Assembly: GCA_963807355.1 (NCBI GenBank)
Contig: CAWEBX010000010.1
Span: 1 to 64,000, forward strand
DNA: 64,000 nt
Direction: 5' to 3'
Origin: Nitrobacter sp963807355
GTDB taxonomy: Bacteria; Pseudomonadota; Alphaproteobacteria; Rhizobiales; Xanthobacteraceae
Part shown: positions 17,129 to 26,857 of the stretch, piece after piece
Layout: each line of letters starts with the position of its first letter
Numbering within the stretch: position 1 is the stretch's first letter
Position numbers and translations under genes: made by a program
Notes under the pieces: generated by a model
Told to the model about the DNA's origin: nothing
Database searches by the model: none
The model's input: the letters and a program-made list of their open reading frames with translations, nothing else

Positions 17129-20100
17129 ATGGCATTCACGGACATCTTCATCAAGCGGCCGGTACTGTCGGTCGTCGTCAGCCTGCTGATCCTGCTGATC
17201 GGCATGGCGGCGGCCTACAATTTGCCGGTCCGGCAGTATCCGAAGCTGTCCAACACCGTGATCACCGTCACCACGGCGTATCCGGGCGCGTCGGCGGATT
17301 TGATGCAAGGCTTTATCACCACGCCTATCGAGCAGGCGGTCGCGTCGGCCGAGGGCGTCGACTACATCACCTCGTCCTCGACCCAGAGCCAGAGCCAAAT
17401 CAAGGTCTACGTCAAACTGAACTTTGATCCGAATGCAGCGCTCACTGAGGTTTTGTCGAAGGTCAATTCGGTGAGATACCTGATCCCGAAGGAAGCCAAC
17501 GACCCGGTGATTTTGAAGTCCACCGGTGAAACCACGGCGGTGATGTATATCGGCTTCTCGAGCGACGAACTCTCTGGTTCGGCTATCTCCGACTACTTGA
17601 CGCGCGTGGTGCAGCCGATCCTTTCGACCGTGGACGGCGTGGCTTCGGCCGACATCCTCGGCGGCCAGACCTTCGCGATGCGGGTGTGGCTCGATCCGAT
17701 AAAGATGGCCGGACGCAATGTGACCACCACGGAAGTCGCCCTCGCGATCGCCGCTAACAACTTCCAGGCGGCGGCGGGTCAGACCAAAGGCTACTATACG
17801 ATCTCCAACGTTTCGACCAATACCGACCTGCAAAGCGTCGAGCAGTTCAAGCGCATGACAATTAAGGCCAAGGACGGCGGCTTTGTGCGCATGGAAGACA
17901 TCGCCCAGGTGGAGCTTGCGGCGCAAAGCACGAACGCTAGCGTCGCTTTCAGCGGGCAGCGCGCGATCTTTATCGGAGTGCAGGCAACCCCGCAGGGCAA
18001 CCCGCTGAATATCGTCTCCGGCGTGCGGGCGCTGTTTCCCGACATCGAGCGCAACCTTCCTCCCTCGATGAAGATGAAAGTGGCTTACAACTCGACCAAA
18101 TTCATTAGATCCTCGATTCATGAGGTGCAGAACACTTTGATCGAGGCGGTCCTCATCGTCATCGTTGTGATCTTTTTGTTTCTTGCCTCACTGCGTTCGG
18201 TCATCATCCCGGTGGTAACGATCCCGCTGTCGCTAATTGGCGTCTGCGCCCTGATGATGGCAGCAGGATTTAGCTTCAATCTGCTGACGCTGTTGGCGAT
18301 GGTGCTTGCGATCGGTCTCGTGGTCGATGACGCCATCGTGGTGGTGGAAAACATCCACCGCCATCTCGAGGAGGGCAAGACGGCGGTTCAGGCGTCATTG
18401 CAGGGCGCGCGCGAAATCGTCGGTCCGGTCATCTCGATGACGATCACGCTGGCCGCAGTGTACGCGCCGATCGGCTTCCTCGGTGGCCTTACCGGGGCGC
18501 TGTTCCGGGAATTCGCCTTCACGCTGGCGGGTGCGGTGATCGTTTCCGGCGTTATCGCGCTGACGCTCTCGCCGATGATGTGCTCGGTGCTGCTCAAGCA
18601 CGGCGGGCAGGGCTGGTTTGCCACCAAGGTCGACAAGGTCTTTAGTTCGGTCACGCATTGGTACGGCCGAAAGCTGGATCGCTCGCTCGACTACCGACCG
18701 ATAACTGCCCTATTCGCGGTGACGATCCTCGGGCTGGTTGGCTTTCTCTACATGAACACGTCAACGGAGCTGGCGCCGGAAGAGGATCAGGGCATCGTGT
18801 TTTCGGTCATCAAGGGACCGAAATACGCCAATATCGACTACATGGACTTTTACGGCGAAAAGCTCGACAAGGCATTTGCGGGTTTTCCCGAGACTGATCT
18901 GCGCTTTATGATCAACGGCACCGATGGCATCAATAACGGCATCGCCGGCATGTTGCTGAAACCGTGGGATGAACGCAAGCGCTCCGCGATCAATATCAAG
19001 CCGCTGGTGCAAGCTGAAATCAGCAAGGTCGAGGGCGTCAACGCCTTCGCCTTCAATCTGCCGCCGCTACCGGGCGGTCCGGGCGGTCTGCCGGTCCAGA
19101 TGGTGATCTACAGCACATCCGGTTTCCAGGCGGTCTATGAGGAGATGATTAAACTCAAGGAGGCGGCGAAGAAGAGTGGCCTCTTCATCGTCAGCGATAG
19201 CGACCTCGACTACAACCAGCCGGTGGTTCGCGTTGCTATCGATCGGACCAAGGCAAATGACCTCGGCGTCACCATGCAGCAGATCGGCGTGACGCTGGCG
19301 ACGCTGCTCGGTGGCAACTATGTGAACCGTTTCAACCTCCAGGGACGCTCTTATCAGGTCATCCCGCAGGTGCCCCGCGGCGAGCGCTTGTCGCCGGAAT
19401 CCCTTGAGGGGTACTATGTTCCGAGCAACACCGGCCAGCAAATTCCGCTCACCACGCTGGTGTCCATCAAGACTGAGACCGATCCCAATGCGTTGACGCA
19501 CTACAATCAGCTCAACGCGGCGACCTTCCAGGCGGTGCCGATGCCGGGCGTGACGGTGGGCAAGGCTGTGGAATTCCTCGAGCAACAGGCGAGAAATCTG
19601 CCGAAGGGATTCAGTCACGATTATCTTGCTGACGCTCGACAATACGTAAAGGAAGGTAATCAGCTTGCGATCGCTTTCGGTTTCGCGCTCATCATCATCT
19701 TCCTGGTGCTGGCGGCACAGTTCGAAAGCCTGCGTGATCCGCTCGTCATCATGATTAGCGTGCCGATGGCGATTTTGGGTGCGCTGATTCCGCTGTTCTT
19801 CGGCATCGCGACTATCAATATCTATACTCAGGTGGGCCTGCTGACGCTGATTGGCCTCATCAGCAAACACGGCATCCTGATGGTCGAATTCGCCAACGAA
19901 CTGCAACTCAAGGAGCGACTCGACAAGCGCACCGCGATCGAGACGGCTGCCCGGATCAGATTGCGTCCGATCCTGATGACAACGGCGGCGATGGTCACCG
20001 GTCTGCTGCCGCTGCTGATCGCGTCCGGCGCGGGCGCGTCGAGCAGGTTCTCGATCGGTCTCGTCGTCGTGTCGGGCATGATGATTGGAACGCTGTTCAC

Positions 20101-20224
20101 CCTGTTCGTGCTTCCGGCTGTCTACGTGGCGATCGCGACCGATCACCTTGCCGGCATCGGGTCGGAACGCAACAAGCAGATCGCCGAATTCGACACGGAC
20201 TCGAAAGCCTTGCGACCGACGTGA
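17129..20224 (+). CDS. RND multidrug efflux pump permease (HAE1, AcrB/MexF-like)
   Basis: This is a full-length 1031-residue RND permease: TM1 PVLSVVVSLLILLIGMAAAY, two large periplasmic loops, and twelve membrane segments. Proton-relay residues are present: the Asp-Asp pair in GLVVDDAIVVVENIHRH (TM4) and the Lys in GLISKHGILMVEFANE (TM10). It exports drugs, solvents or dyes from the periplasm or inner leaflet using the proton gradient. It follows the adaptor gene after a 98-base gap and no terminator is evident, so it is probably cotranscribed. Coding is intact throughout. Confidence 0.95.
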   Translation: MAFTDIFIKRPVLSVVVSLLILLIGMAAAYNLPVRQYPKLSNTVITVTTAYPGASADLMQGFITTPIEQAVASAEGVDYITSSSTQSQSQIKVYVKLNFDPNAALTEVLSKVNSVRYLIPKEANDPVILKSTGETTAVMYIGFSSDELSGSAISDYLTRVVQPILSTVDGVASADILGGQTFAMRVWLDPIKMAGRNVTTTEVALAIAANNFQAAAGQTKGYYTISNVSTNTDLQSVEQFKRMTIKAKDGGFVRMEDIAQVELAAQSTNASVAFSGQRAIFIGVQATPQGNPLNIVSGVRALFPDIERNLPPSMKMKVAYNSTKFIRSSIHEVQNTLIEAVLIVIVVIFLFLASLRSVIIPVVTIPLSLIGVCALMMAAGFSFNLLTLLAMVLAIGLVVDDAIVVVENIHRHLEEGKTAVQASLQGAREIVGPVISMTITLAAVYAPIGFLGGLTGALFREFAFTLAGAVIVSGVIALTLSPMMCSVLLKHGGQGWFATKVDKVFSSVTHWYGRKLDRSLDYRPITALFAVTILGLVGFLYMNTSTELAPEEDQGIVFSVIKGPKYANIDYMDFYGEKLDKAFAGFPETDLRFMINGTDGINNGIAGMLLKPWDERKRSAINIKPLVQAEISKVEGVNAFAFNLPPLPGGPGGLPVQMVIYSTSGFQAVYEEMIKLKEAAKKSGLFIVSDSDLDYNQPVVRVAIDRTKANDLGVTMQQIGVTLATLLGGNYVNRFNLQGRSYQVIPQVPRGERLSPESLEGYYVPSNTGQQIPLTTLVSIKTETDPNALTHYNQLNAATFQAVPMPGVTVGKAVEFLEQQARNLPKGFSHDYLADARQYVKEGNQLAIAFGFALIIIFLVLAAQFESLRDPLVIMISVPMAILGALIPLFFGIATINIYTQVGLLTLIGLISKHGILMVEFANELQLKERLDKRTAIETAARIRLRPILMTTAAMVTGLLPLLIASGAGASSRFSIGLVVVSGMMIGTLFTLFVLPAVYVAIATDHLAGIGSERNKQIAEFDTDSKALRPT

Positions 20225-20418
20225 GGATCGAAAATGTACCAGCGGTCATGATTTGCCGCGTTCACCGTGTCGATCCCATCATCCCCGGCTCTTTGCATGT
20301 TCGCGAGGTCGGAGAACCACTGGCCACAACCGGGCGGTTTGCGTACCTGAATTGCAATACTTAAGTCTGAAGGACAACGTTCGGCAAAGCCGTGCGATTT
20401 TTGCGTTCGGAGAGCCGC

Positions 20419-21672
20419 GTGGCGCTAATCAAATCCGATGTTCTGGTCTTGGGTGCGGGAATTGTCGGCGTTTCCGCGGCGCTGCATCTCCAGAAGCGCG
20501 GGCGCGATGTCATCCTTGTCGACCGGCATGAAAGGGCTGGCGAGGAGACGAGCTACGGAAACGCTGGCTTGATCGAATGCGCGTCGGTTTTCCCGTATGT
20601 ATTTCCTTACGATCTGCGGCAGGTTCTGCGCTACGCGCTGAACCGGTTTCCCGAGGCGCATTATCGGTTTCGCGATCTGCCTGCGTTTTTGCCGTGGTTG
20701 ATCCGCTATATTTTTGCATCCTCGCCTGAACGCGCGTTCCGCAGCGCAATGGCGGCGTTGCCGCTGATTCAGCGCAGCCTTGTCGAGCATGAAACTCTGA
20801 TCGCAGAAGCAGGCGTGCCCCAGCTTCTGCGCCGGACCGGCTGGATCAAGCTGTTCCGCTCGAACGCGACGCTGGACAAGGGCATCGCGGACCTCGAGCG
20901 CGTTCGTCGGTATGGCGTCGAAGGAGATGTTCTCGATGCCAAGGGGATCGCCGCACGCGAGCCGAATTTGTCGGGAACGTTCGCCGGTGCGATTCACTGG
21001 CCGGCGCCGGGCTTTATCCCGGATCCGGGAGCGTTGACGAAAGCCTATGCGGCGTTATTCCTGCGCCGAGGCGGCCGTTTTATTGCGGCCGACGCGCGTA
21101 CGCTGACGCAAAGTCAGGCGGCATGGCGCATCGAGGGCCCGAACGGAGCGCTGATGGGGCGCGAGGCCGTGATTGCCCTGGGGCCGTGGTCGGATGATGT
21201 CTTCCGCGGATTCGGCTACAACATGCCGCTCGGCATCAAGCGCGGTTATCACCTGCATCTGGCGCCGCGCGGCAACGCGGTACTCAATCGCCCTGTTCTC
21301 GATTCGGATCTCGGCTATCTGTTGGCGCCGATAAATCAGGGCATCCGCCTGACGACCGGTGCGGAGTTCGCGCGGCGCGACGCTCCTCCGACCCCGGTGC
21401 AGATTGAACGGGCGCTGCCTCTGGCGCGCGAGTTGTTTCCCCTGGGTGAGGCGATCGATGCGACACCCTGGATGGGAAGGCGTCCGTGTATGCCTGATAT
21501 GCTGCCGGTGATTGGAAGGGCGGCCCGCCATGCCGGATTGTGGTTCAATTTTGGACACCAGCATCACGGTCTGACCCTGGGTCCGGCAACAGGCCGGCTG
21601 CTGGCCGAAATGATGACGGGTGCCGCGCCGTTTGCAGACCCGAGACCGTTTGCCGCGGAACGCTTTCGCTGA
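20419..21672 (+). CDS. FAD-dependent D-amino-acid dehydrogenase-like oxidoreductase
   Basis: The N-terminus has the dinucleotide-binding motif VLVLGAGIVGVSAALHLQKRG and a VDRHERAGEETSYGNAGLI stretch characteristic of the DadA family. The C-terminus has FNFGHQHHGLTLGPATGRLLAEM, the FAD-contact segment of the DAO fold. The 417-residue length agrees with DadA. It would deaminate a D-amino acid or similar amine, passing electrons to quinone. I prefer GTG 20419, preceded by GGAGAGCC, over the GTG at 20392, because it gives MALIKSDVLVLGAG. The substrate is undetermined. Confidence 0.82.
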   Translation: MALIKSDVLVLGAGIVGVSAALHLQKRGRDVILVDRHERAGEETSYGNAGLIECASVFPYVFPYDLRQVLRYALNRFPEAHYRFRDLPAFLPWLIRYIFASSPERAFRSAMAALPLIQRSLVEHETLIAEAGVPQLLRRTGWIKLFRSNATLDKGIADLERVRRYGVEGDVLDAKGIAAREPNLSGTFAGAIHWPAPGFIPDPGALTKAYAALFLRRGGRFIAADARTLTQSQAAWRIEGPNGALMGREAVIALGPWSDDVFRGFGYNMPLGIKRGYHLHLAPRGNAVLNRPVLDSDLGYLLAPINQGIRLTTGAEFARRDAPPTPVQIERALPLARELFPLGEAIDATPWMGRRPCMPDMLPVIGRAARHAGLWFNFGHQHHGLTLGPATGRLLAEMMTGAAPFADPRPFAAERFR

Positions 21673-21768
21673 ATATTGGTCTGCGCCGCCGCACCGTTGC
21701 CGTGATGACTTGCGCCACAGGCGTCCCCATAGCGATACTGCGCCGTCGGCACATCTAAGGAGCGCTCC

Positions 21769-22017
21769 ATGAAGGTGAATATAGAGTTCGAGTGTACACC
21801 CCTTGAGGCCCGTCAGTTTTTGGGGCTTCCGGACGTCCAGCCGATGCAGAATGCCGTGATGGACCAGCTTCAGCAGAAGATGGCGGAGAACATCGACAAG
21901 TTCTCGCCCGAAGCAATCATGCAAAACTGGTTTGATCCCAAGACGGCGGAGCGCTTCCAGGATATGTTCGTTAATATGTCGGGACTCGGGGCCGTACGGA
22001 CAAAAGATAAAAAGTAG
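21769..22017 (+). CDS. Small conserved protein (DUF6489-like)
   Basis: The 82-residue product starts MKVNIEFECTPLEARQFLGLPDV and has an amphipathic helix QNAVMDQLQQKMAENIDKFSPEAIMQNW. I recognise this as the short DUF6489-type protein conserved in Bradyrhizobiaceae; in my recollection the family has no known function. AGGAGCGCTCC lies 3-13 bases before the ATG. It lies alone between the oxidoreductase and PEP carboxylase genes. No signal peptide or membrane segment is visible. Confidence 0.7.
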   Translation: MKVNIEFECTPLEARQFLGLPDVQPMQNAVMDQLQQKMAENIDKFSPEAIMQNWFDPKTAERFQDMFVNMSGLGAVRTKDKK

Positions 22018-22215
22018 AGAAGCTTATCGCATTGGTTTCATTATAATATCGACTGTTACGACTTCTGCACGCGCCACCATGTCCGGTGAGCATCCTCTCA
22101 GTTCGCCGGTCGGACTTAAGATCGCCGCTCATCTTTTGTGCATCAAACGGCCAGCATTTCTTGCATCGCAGCACGAAAATTGCGACTGAAGAACCGACTT
22201 TTCAGGAGCAGCGCG

Positions 22216-25006
22216 ATGTCCAGTCTGATGCCGTTACCTCGTGCAGGTCAGCCGGAGTCTGACGCCGCCGTCCTTGATGCAAGGCTGCGCGACGATATCC
22301 GGCTGCTCGGGCGCATTCTCGGCGATACCGTGCGCGATCAGGAAGGACCGGATGTGTTCGATCTTGTCGAACACATCCGGCAGACTTCGAATTCGTTTTC
22401 ACCGCGATGACGATAAGCCCGCGCGGCGCGAACTGGAAGCCATCCTCGACGGCATGTCGACGGATGGAAACAGTCCTCGTCGTCCGCGCCTTCAGCTATT
22501 TTTCGCATCTTGCCAACATCGCCGAAGATCAGAACAATATTCGCCAGATGCGCAGTCAGACCCTTGCGGGCGGGGAGCCGCACCACGGTCGGCTGTCGCG
22601 CACGCTTGCTTGCGCCCGTGAGGCCGGGTTCAGCGGGGAGGAGTTGCGAGCCTTTTTCGACAGTGCTGTGGTCAGTCCGGTGCTGACCGCTCATCCGACC
22701 GAGGTTCGCCGTAAGAGCACCATCGATCGCGAGATGGAGGTCGCGGCGCTGCTTGACCGGCGCGAACGGATGCAACTCACTCCAGACGAATATGAGGCTA
22801 GTGAGGAACAGCTGCGCCGTGCGGTGCTGACGCTGTGGCACACCAATCTTTTGCGGCGAACCAAACTGACGGTGCTCGACGAAGTTGCTAACGGCCTGTC
22901 GTTCTACGACTATACGTTCCTGCGCGAGGTGCCGCGGCTGCACTGCATCCTGGAAGATCGTTTGCAGGATCCCTCCGACGGCAGCGCCACGAACGAGATT
23001 GCGTCGTTCCTGCGGATTGGAAGCTGGATCGGCGGTGATCGCGACGGCAATCCCTTCGTGACGGCAGACGTTATGCGCGGCACTCTCCAACGGCAGGCCT
23101 CGCGGATATTGCGTTATTATCTTGATGAACTGCACGAGCTTGGCCGCGAGCTGTCGCTGGCCGCAGATCTCACGGATGTCTCGCCGGAACTACGCGTGCT
23201 GGCCGAACGAACGGCCGACACGTCGCCGCATCGCCGGGGCGAACCCTACCGCCTCGCGGTGTCCGGCATCTACGCGCGGCTTTCGGCCACGGCCATAAAA
23301 CTGAAAGCGGACACGCTGCGCCCGCCGTACGGCGCGGCTCCGCCCTATGCGAGCGCCGCCGAATTTAGTGCTGATCTTGACGTTCTCCACCGCTCGCTGA
23401 CGGCGAATAACTCGGAGGTGATCGCGCGCGGGCGGCTGCGCTATTTGCGCCGCGCAGCCGACTGTTTCGGTTTCCATCTCGCCTGTCTTGACTTGCGGCA
23501 GAATTCCACCGTTCATGAACGAACGATTGCCGAACTACTCGATGCCGCCACGCCGGGCACGTCCTATCTGACCCTGGACGAGGAGGCCCGCATTGTCGTG
23601 CTCCTGCGAGAACTGCGCAGCGCGCGCCCGTTGACGTCCCCGTTCATCACATACAGCGAAGAGACGCGGGGCGAGCTCGCGGTGTTTCATGCCGCCGCGG
23701 AGGCGCACAAGACGCTCGGCCCCGATGCGATCCCTCAATGCATCGTCTCGATGACCAAGGGCGTTTCCGACCTGCTCGAAGTCGCGCTGCTGCTTAAGGA
23801 AGCCGACCTCGTCGACCCCGCGGGACATAGCGCCATTAACATCGTGCCATTGTTCGAGACCATCGAGGATTTGCAGGCCTGTGCCGGCATCATGGACCGG
23901 TTGCTATCGCTGCCGGTGTATCGCGCGCTGGTCGACAGCCGGGGCGGCTTGCAGGAGGTGATGCTCGGCTATTCCGACAGCAACAAGGACGGCGGCTTCG
24001 TCACGTCGGGTTGGGAGCTTTACAAGGCAGAGATCGGCCTGGTCGATGTGTTCGAGCGCCACGATGTGCGGCTTCGCCTGTTTCACGGCCGCGGTGGATC
24101 GGTCGGACGCGGTGGCGGGCCGAGCTACGACGCCATCCTCGCGCAACCCGGTGGTGCGGTGAACGGCCAGATCAGGATCACTGAACAAGGCGAAATTATC
24201 TCCAGCAAGTATTCCAACGCCGAGGTGGGCCGCAGCAATCTGGAAATCCTCGCCGCTGCAACGCTGGAGGCCAGCCTGTTGCAGCCGCGGCACGAGCGCG
24301 CCGAGCCTTGAATATCTCGACGCGATGGAGTCACTTTCATCGCGTGCCTACACGGCTTACCGCAACCTCGTCTACGAGACACCGGGGTTCGAGGACTATT
24401 TCTGGGCCTCCACCGTTATCAACGAGATCTCCACACTGAACATCGGCAGCCGGCCGGCGTCGCGCAAGAAGACGCGCAAGATCGAGGACCTTAGGGCAAT
24501 TCCGTGGGTATTCAGTTGGGCGCAATGCCGTGTGATGCTGCCAGGCTGGTACGGGTTCGGCAGCGCGACGGAAGTCGTGGATAGCGGATCATCCCGACAA
24601 AGGCATGGCGTGTCTGCAAGAGCTTTACGGAGAGTGGCCGTTCTTCCGCATGTTGCTCTCCAACATGGACATGGTGCTCGCGAAAAGCTCGATCGCGATC
24701 GCGTCGCGTTATGCCGATCTGGTGCCAGACGTGGAACTTCGCGAGGCCATCTTCGGACGCATCCGGCGTGAGTGGCATCTCACCATCGACATGCTGCTCG
24801 CCATTACGGGGCAGGAGCGGTTGCTCGCCGGTAATCCGTTGCTCGAGCGCTCGATCCGCAACCGCTTCCCGTATCTCGATCCGCTCAATCATGTGCAGGT
24901 CGAACTCTTGAAGGACCACCGCGCGCAGTGTGGGGATGAGCAGGTGCTGCGAGGTATCCAGATCACCATCAACGGACTTTCCGCGGGCCTGCGCAATAGC
25001 GGCTAG
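22216..25006 (+). CDS. ppc: Phosphoenolpyruvate carboxylase, four frameshifts
   Basis: Assembling the frames gives a full-length enzyme (about 925 residues) that carboxylates PEP to oxaloacetate. Visible landmarks are VVSPVLTAHPTEVRRKS (catalytic His), SWIGGDRDGNPFV, GYSDSNKDGGFVTSGWELYKAE, FHGRGGSVGRGGGP and the Gly-rich QPGGAVNGQIRITEQGE. The C-terminus ends in LRNSG, close to the family end QNTG. Single extra bases lie at 22390 (A), 22466 (G), 24308 (T) and about 24582 (G). All are duplicated neighbouring bases, which points to sequencing error. The TAG stop lies inside the palindrome at 25003-25043. Confidence 0.93.
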
Positions 25007-25110
25007 AGCTTCGTTTCTGATTGAATCAGAAACGAAGCTCTAGATTATTATTTTAACGCGTTTTCTTCACGCGAACCGGTATCCACTTCGCTCGAAAACA
25101 CTCTAATGTC
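25003..25110. repeat. Perfect 41-bp palindrome plus intergenic repeat, copy C
   Basis: Bases 25003-25022 are the exact reverse complement of 25024-25043 around a single G; the left arm begins CTAGAGCTTCGTTTC. The ppc stop codon is inside it. The shared module GCGTTTTCTTC, GCGAACCGGTA, CACTTCGCTCGAAAAC follows at 25059-25105. It probably also serves as the ppc terminator. Confidence 0.85.
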
Positions 25111-25257
25111 CCGAGGGCCAATTTCAATGAGCTTCGCTCTTGCCTCTTTCTTCCCGACGCTCACAAACTTATGACGTTCGTGTGGTTAGGGTTGCAGGAA
25201 AGCAAACTTCTGAACCGCCACACCAGGATTCGATCGCTGCGCCTGCGAGAATTCGCC

Positions 25258-26607
25258 ATGCCCGATGACCCGACCTTGGCCACGCTGAGCGCCGATCTCG
25301 CGACGGGCCGCACCACAGCACGCAAGCTGGTCGACGACTGCCTTGCGAAGATCGCCGACGAAGCGGGCGAGGGCGCGCGCGTGTTCATCCATGTTGATGC
25401 GGACGGTGCAGTAGCTTCCGCCGAGGCCATGGACAGACTGCGCAGGGTCAATGCCGAGCCGTCGCCGTTCGCCGGCATTCCGGTATCGATAAAGGACTTG
25501 TTCGATATCAAGGGACAGGTGTCGCGTGCCGGCTCGCGCGCGCTCGACGATGCGCCGCCAGCGGCGAACGATGCGCCGGTGGTGGCGCGTCTGCGCCGCG
25601 TCGGCTTCGTGGTGATCGGGCGCACCAACATGAGCGAGTTCGCCTATTCGGGTCTGGGCATCAATCCGCACTACGGCACACCGAAAAACTGCTGGCGGCG
25701 CGACGTCGGCTATGTGCCGGGCGGATCGTCGTCAGGTGCGGCGGTATCGGTCACTGATGGCATGGCGCATGGCGCGCTCGGCACCGATACCGGCGGTTCT
25801 TGCCGGATCCCGGCGGCTTATTGCGGCATTGTCGGCTACAAGCCCACCGCGCGCCGGATTCCGCTCGATGGCGGTATCCCACTGTCTGTCACGCTGGACA
25901 GCTGCGGCCCGATCGCGCGCTCGGTCGGCTGCTGCGCCGTATTGGACGCGGTGCTAGCGGCCGAGCCCATTAAGTCGACCGAGCCGCGCCCGGTGAGAGG
26001 GTTGCGGTTTGCGGTGCCGACCACGGTGATGCTGGACGACCTTGATCCCAAGGTTGCGGAGGCTTTCGAGCGCGCGCTGGACCGACTGGCTGGGGTAGGC
26101 GCCACGATTGAACGCATTGCCATTCCCGAATTCGCCGAGATCGCGGCGCTGAACGTCGGGGGCGGATTCTCGGCGGCGGAAAGCTGGGCCTGGCACCGCG
26201 CGCTGATCGCGGAAAAGGCCGAGCTCTATGATCCGCGCGTCCTCAGCCGCATACTTCGCGGCGAAAGCCTCAGCGCCGCGGATTATGTCGATCTACTCCG
26301 TATCCGCCGCGCGATCATCGCAGGCTTCGAGCACCGCGTCCAACCCTACGACGCGCTGATCGCGCCGACGGTGGCGATCACGCCGCCGGTGATCGCTGAT
26401 CTCGCCCACGACGCGGCCTACACCAAAGCTAACATGCTGTCGCTGCGCAATTGCGCGCTGATCAATACCCTCGATGGCTGTGCGATCTCGCTGCCCTGTC
26501 ATCGCGAGGGCGATGCGCCGGTGGGGTTGATGCTGACCGCGGTCGGCGGCTCGGATCGCCGGATTTTCGAACTCGCTGCGGGTATAGAGAAGATCGTTCG
26601 CGCCTAA
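25258..26607 (+). CDS. Amidase (amidase-signature family)
   Basis: The 449-residue enzyme has the complete Ser-Ser-Lys triad of the amidase-signature family: Lys79 in VSIKDLFDIKG, cis-Ser157 in GGSSSGAAVSV and nucleophile Ser181 in TDTGGSCRIPAAYCG. It hydrolyses a carboxamide to acid and ammonia. Its relatives include GatA, but no gatB or gatC is adjacent and the C-terminus lacks GatA features, so it is a metabolic amidase. I chose ATG 25258 (MPDDPTLATLSADL); the frame is open further upstream without a better start. Substrate unknown. Confidence 0.88.
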   Translation: MPDDPTLATLSADLATGRTTARKLVDDCLAKIADEAGEGARVFIHVDADGAVASAEAMDRLRRVNAEPSPFAGIPVSIKDLFDIKGQVSRAGSRALDDAPPAANDAPVVARLRRVGFVVIGRTNMSEFAYSGLGINPHYGTPKNCWRRDVGYVPGGSSSGAAVSVTDGMAHGALGTDTGGSCRIPAAYCGIVGYKPTARRIPLDGGIPLSVTLDSCGPIARSVGCCAVLDAVLAAEPIKSTEPRPVRGLRFAVPTTVMLDDLDPKVAEAFERALDRLAGVGATIERIAIPEFAEIAALNVGGGFSAAESWAWHRALIAEKAELYDPRVLSRILRGESLSAADYVDLLRIRRAIIAGFEHRVQPYDALIAPTVAITPPVIADLAHDAAYTKANMLSLRNCALINTLDGCAISLPCHREGDAPVGLMLTAVGGSDRRIFELAAGIEKIVRA

Positions 26608-26773
26608 ACCACTCTGTCTCGTTCCCGCAAAACGCGGAACGCATTTTCGCGGATATCGCAGACCCTGGCGTTCTGGCATGGTCAGTAAGCAAGTCTTGGC
26701 CTTTTCAGCTTCGTCACATTGTTGAAGAAATTGTCGCTCACGTTTCGTGCAGCGCATTCCGTTAGCTCCACCT

Positions 26774-26798
26774 GGAACCATTGCGAGCTCCAAGAGTT
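26774..26798 (+). promoter_or_regulatory. EcfG-type (general stress sigma) promoter match before hpnP
   Basis: GGAAC at 26774-26778 is followed 16 bases later by AGTT at 26795-26798. The alphaproteobacterial EcfG consensus is GGAAC-N16/17-CGTT. It lies about 60 bases before the hpnP start. In Rhodopseudomonas palustris TIE-1, EcfG is known to control hpnP, so the position fits established biology; activity here is inferred. Confidence 0.6.
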
Positions 26799-26857
26799 AG
26801 TAAGGGTTCTTGCTTGATGCGCATTTGCAGGACGGGGAGATGCGCGGGGAAGGTGCG

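Noticed and set aside
19067..20146. Minus-strand open frame of about 360 codons within the RND pump gene
   Set aside because: The sense strand is a full-length RND permease; the antisense frame is a composition artefact.
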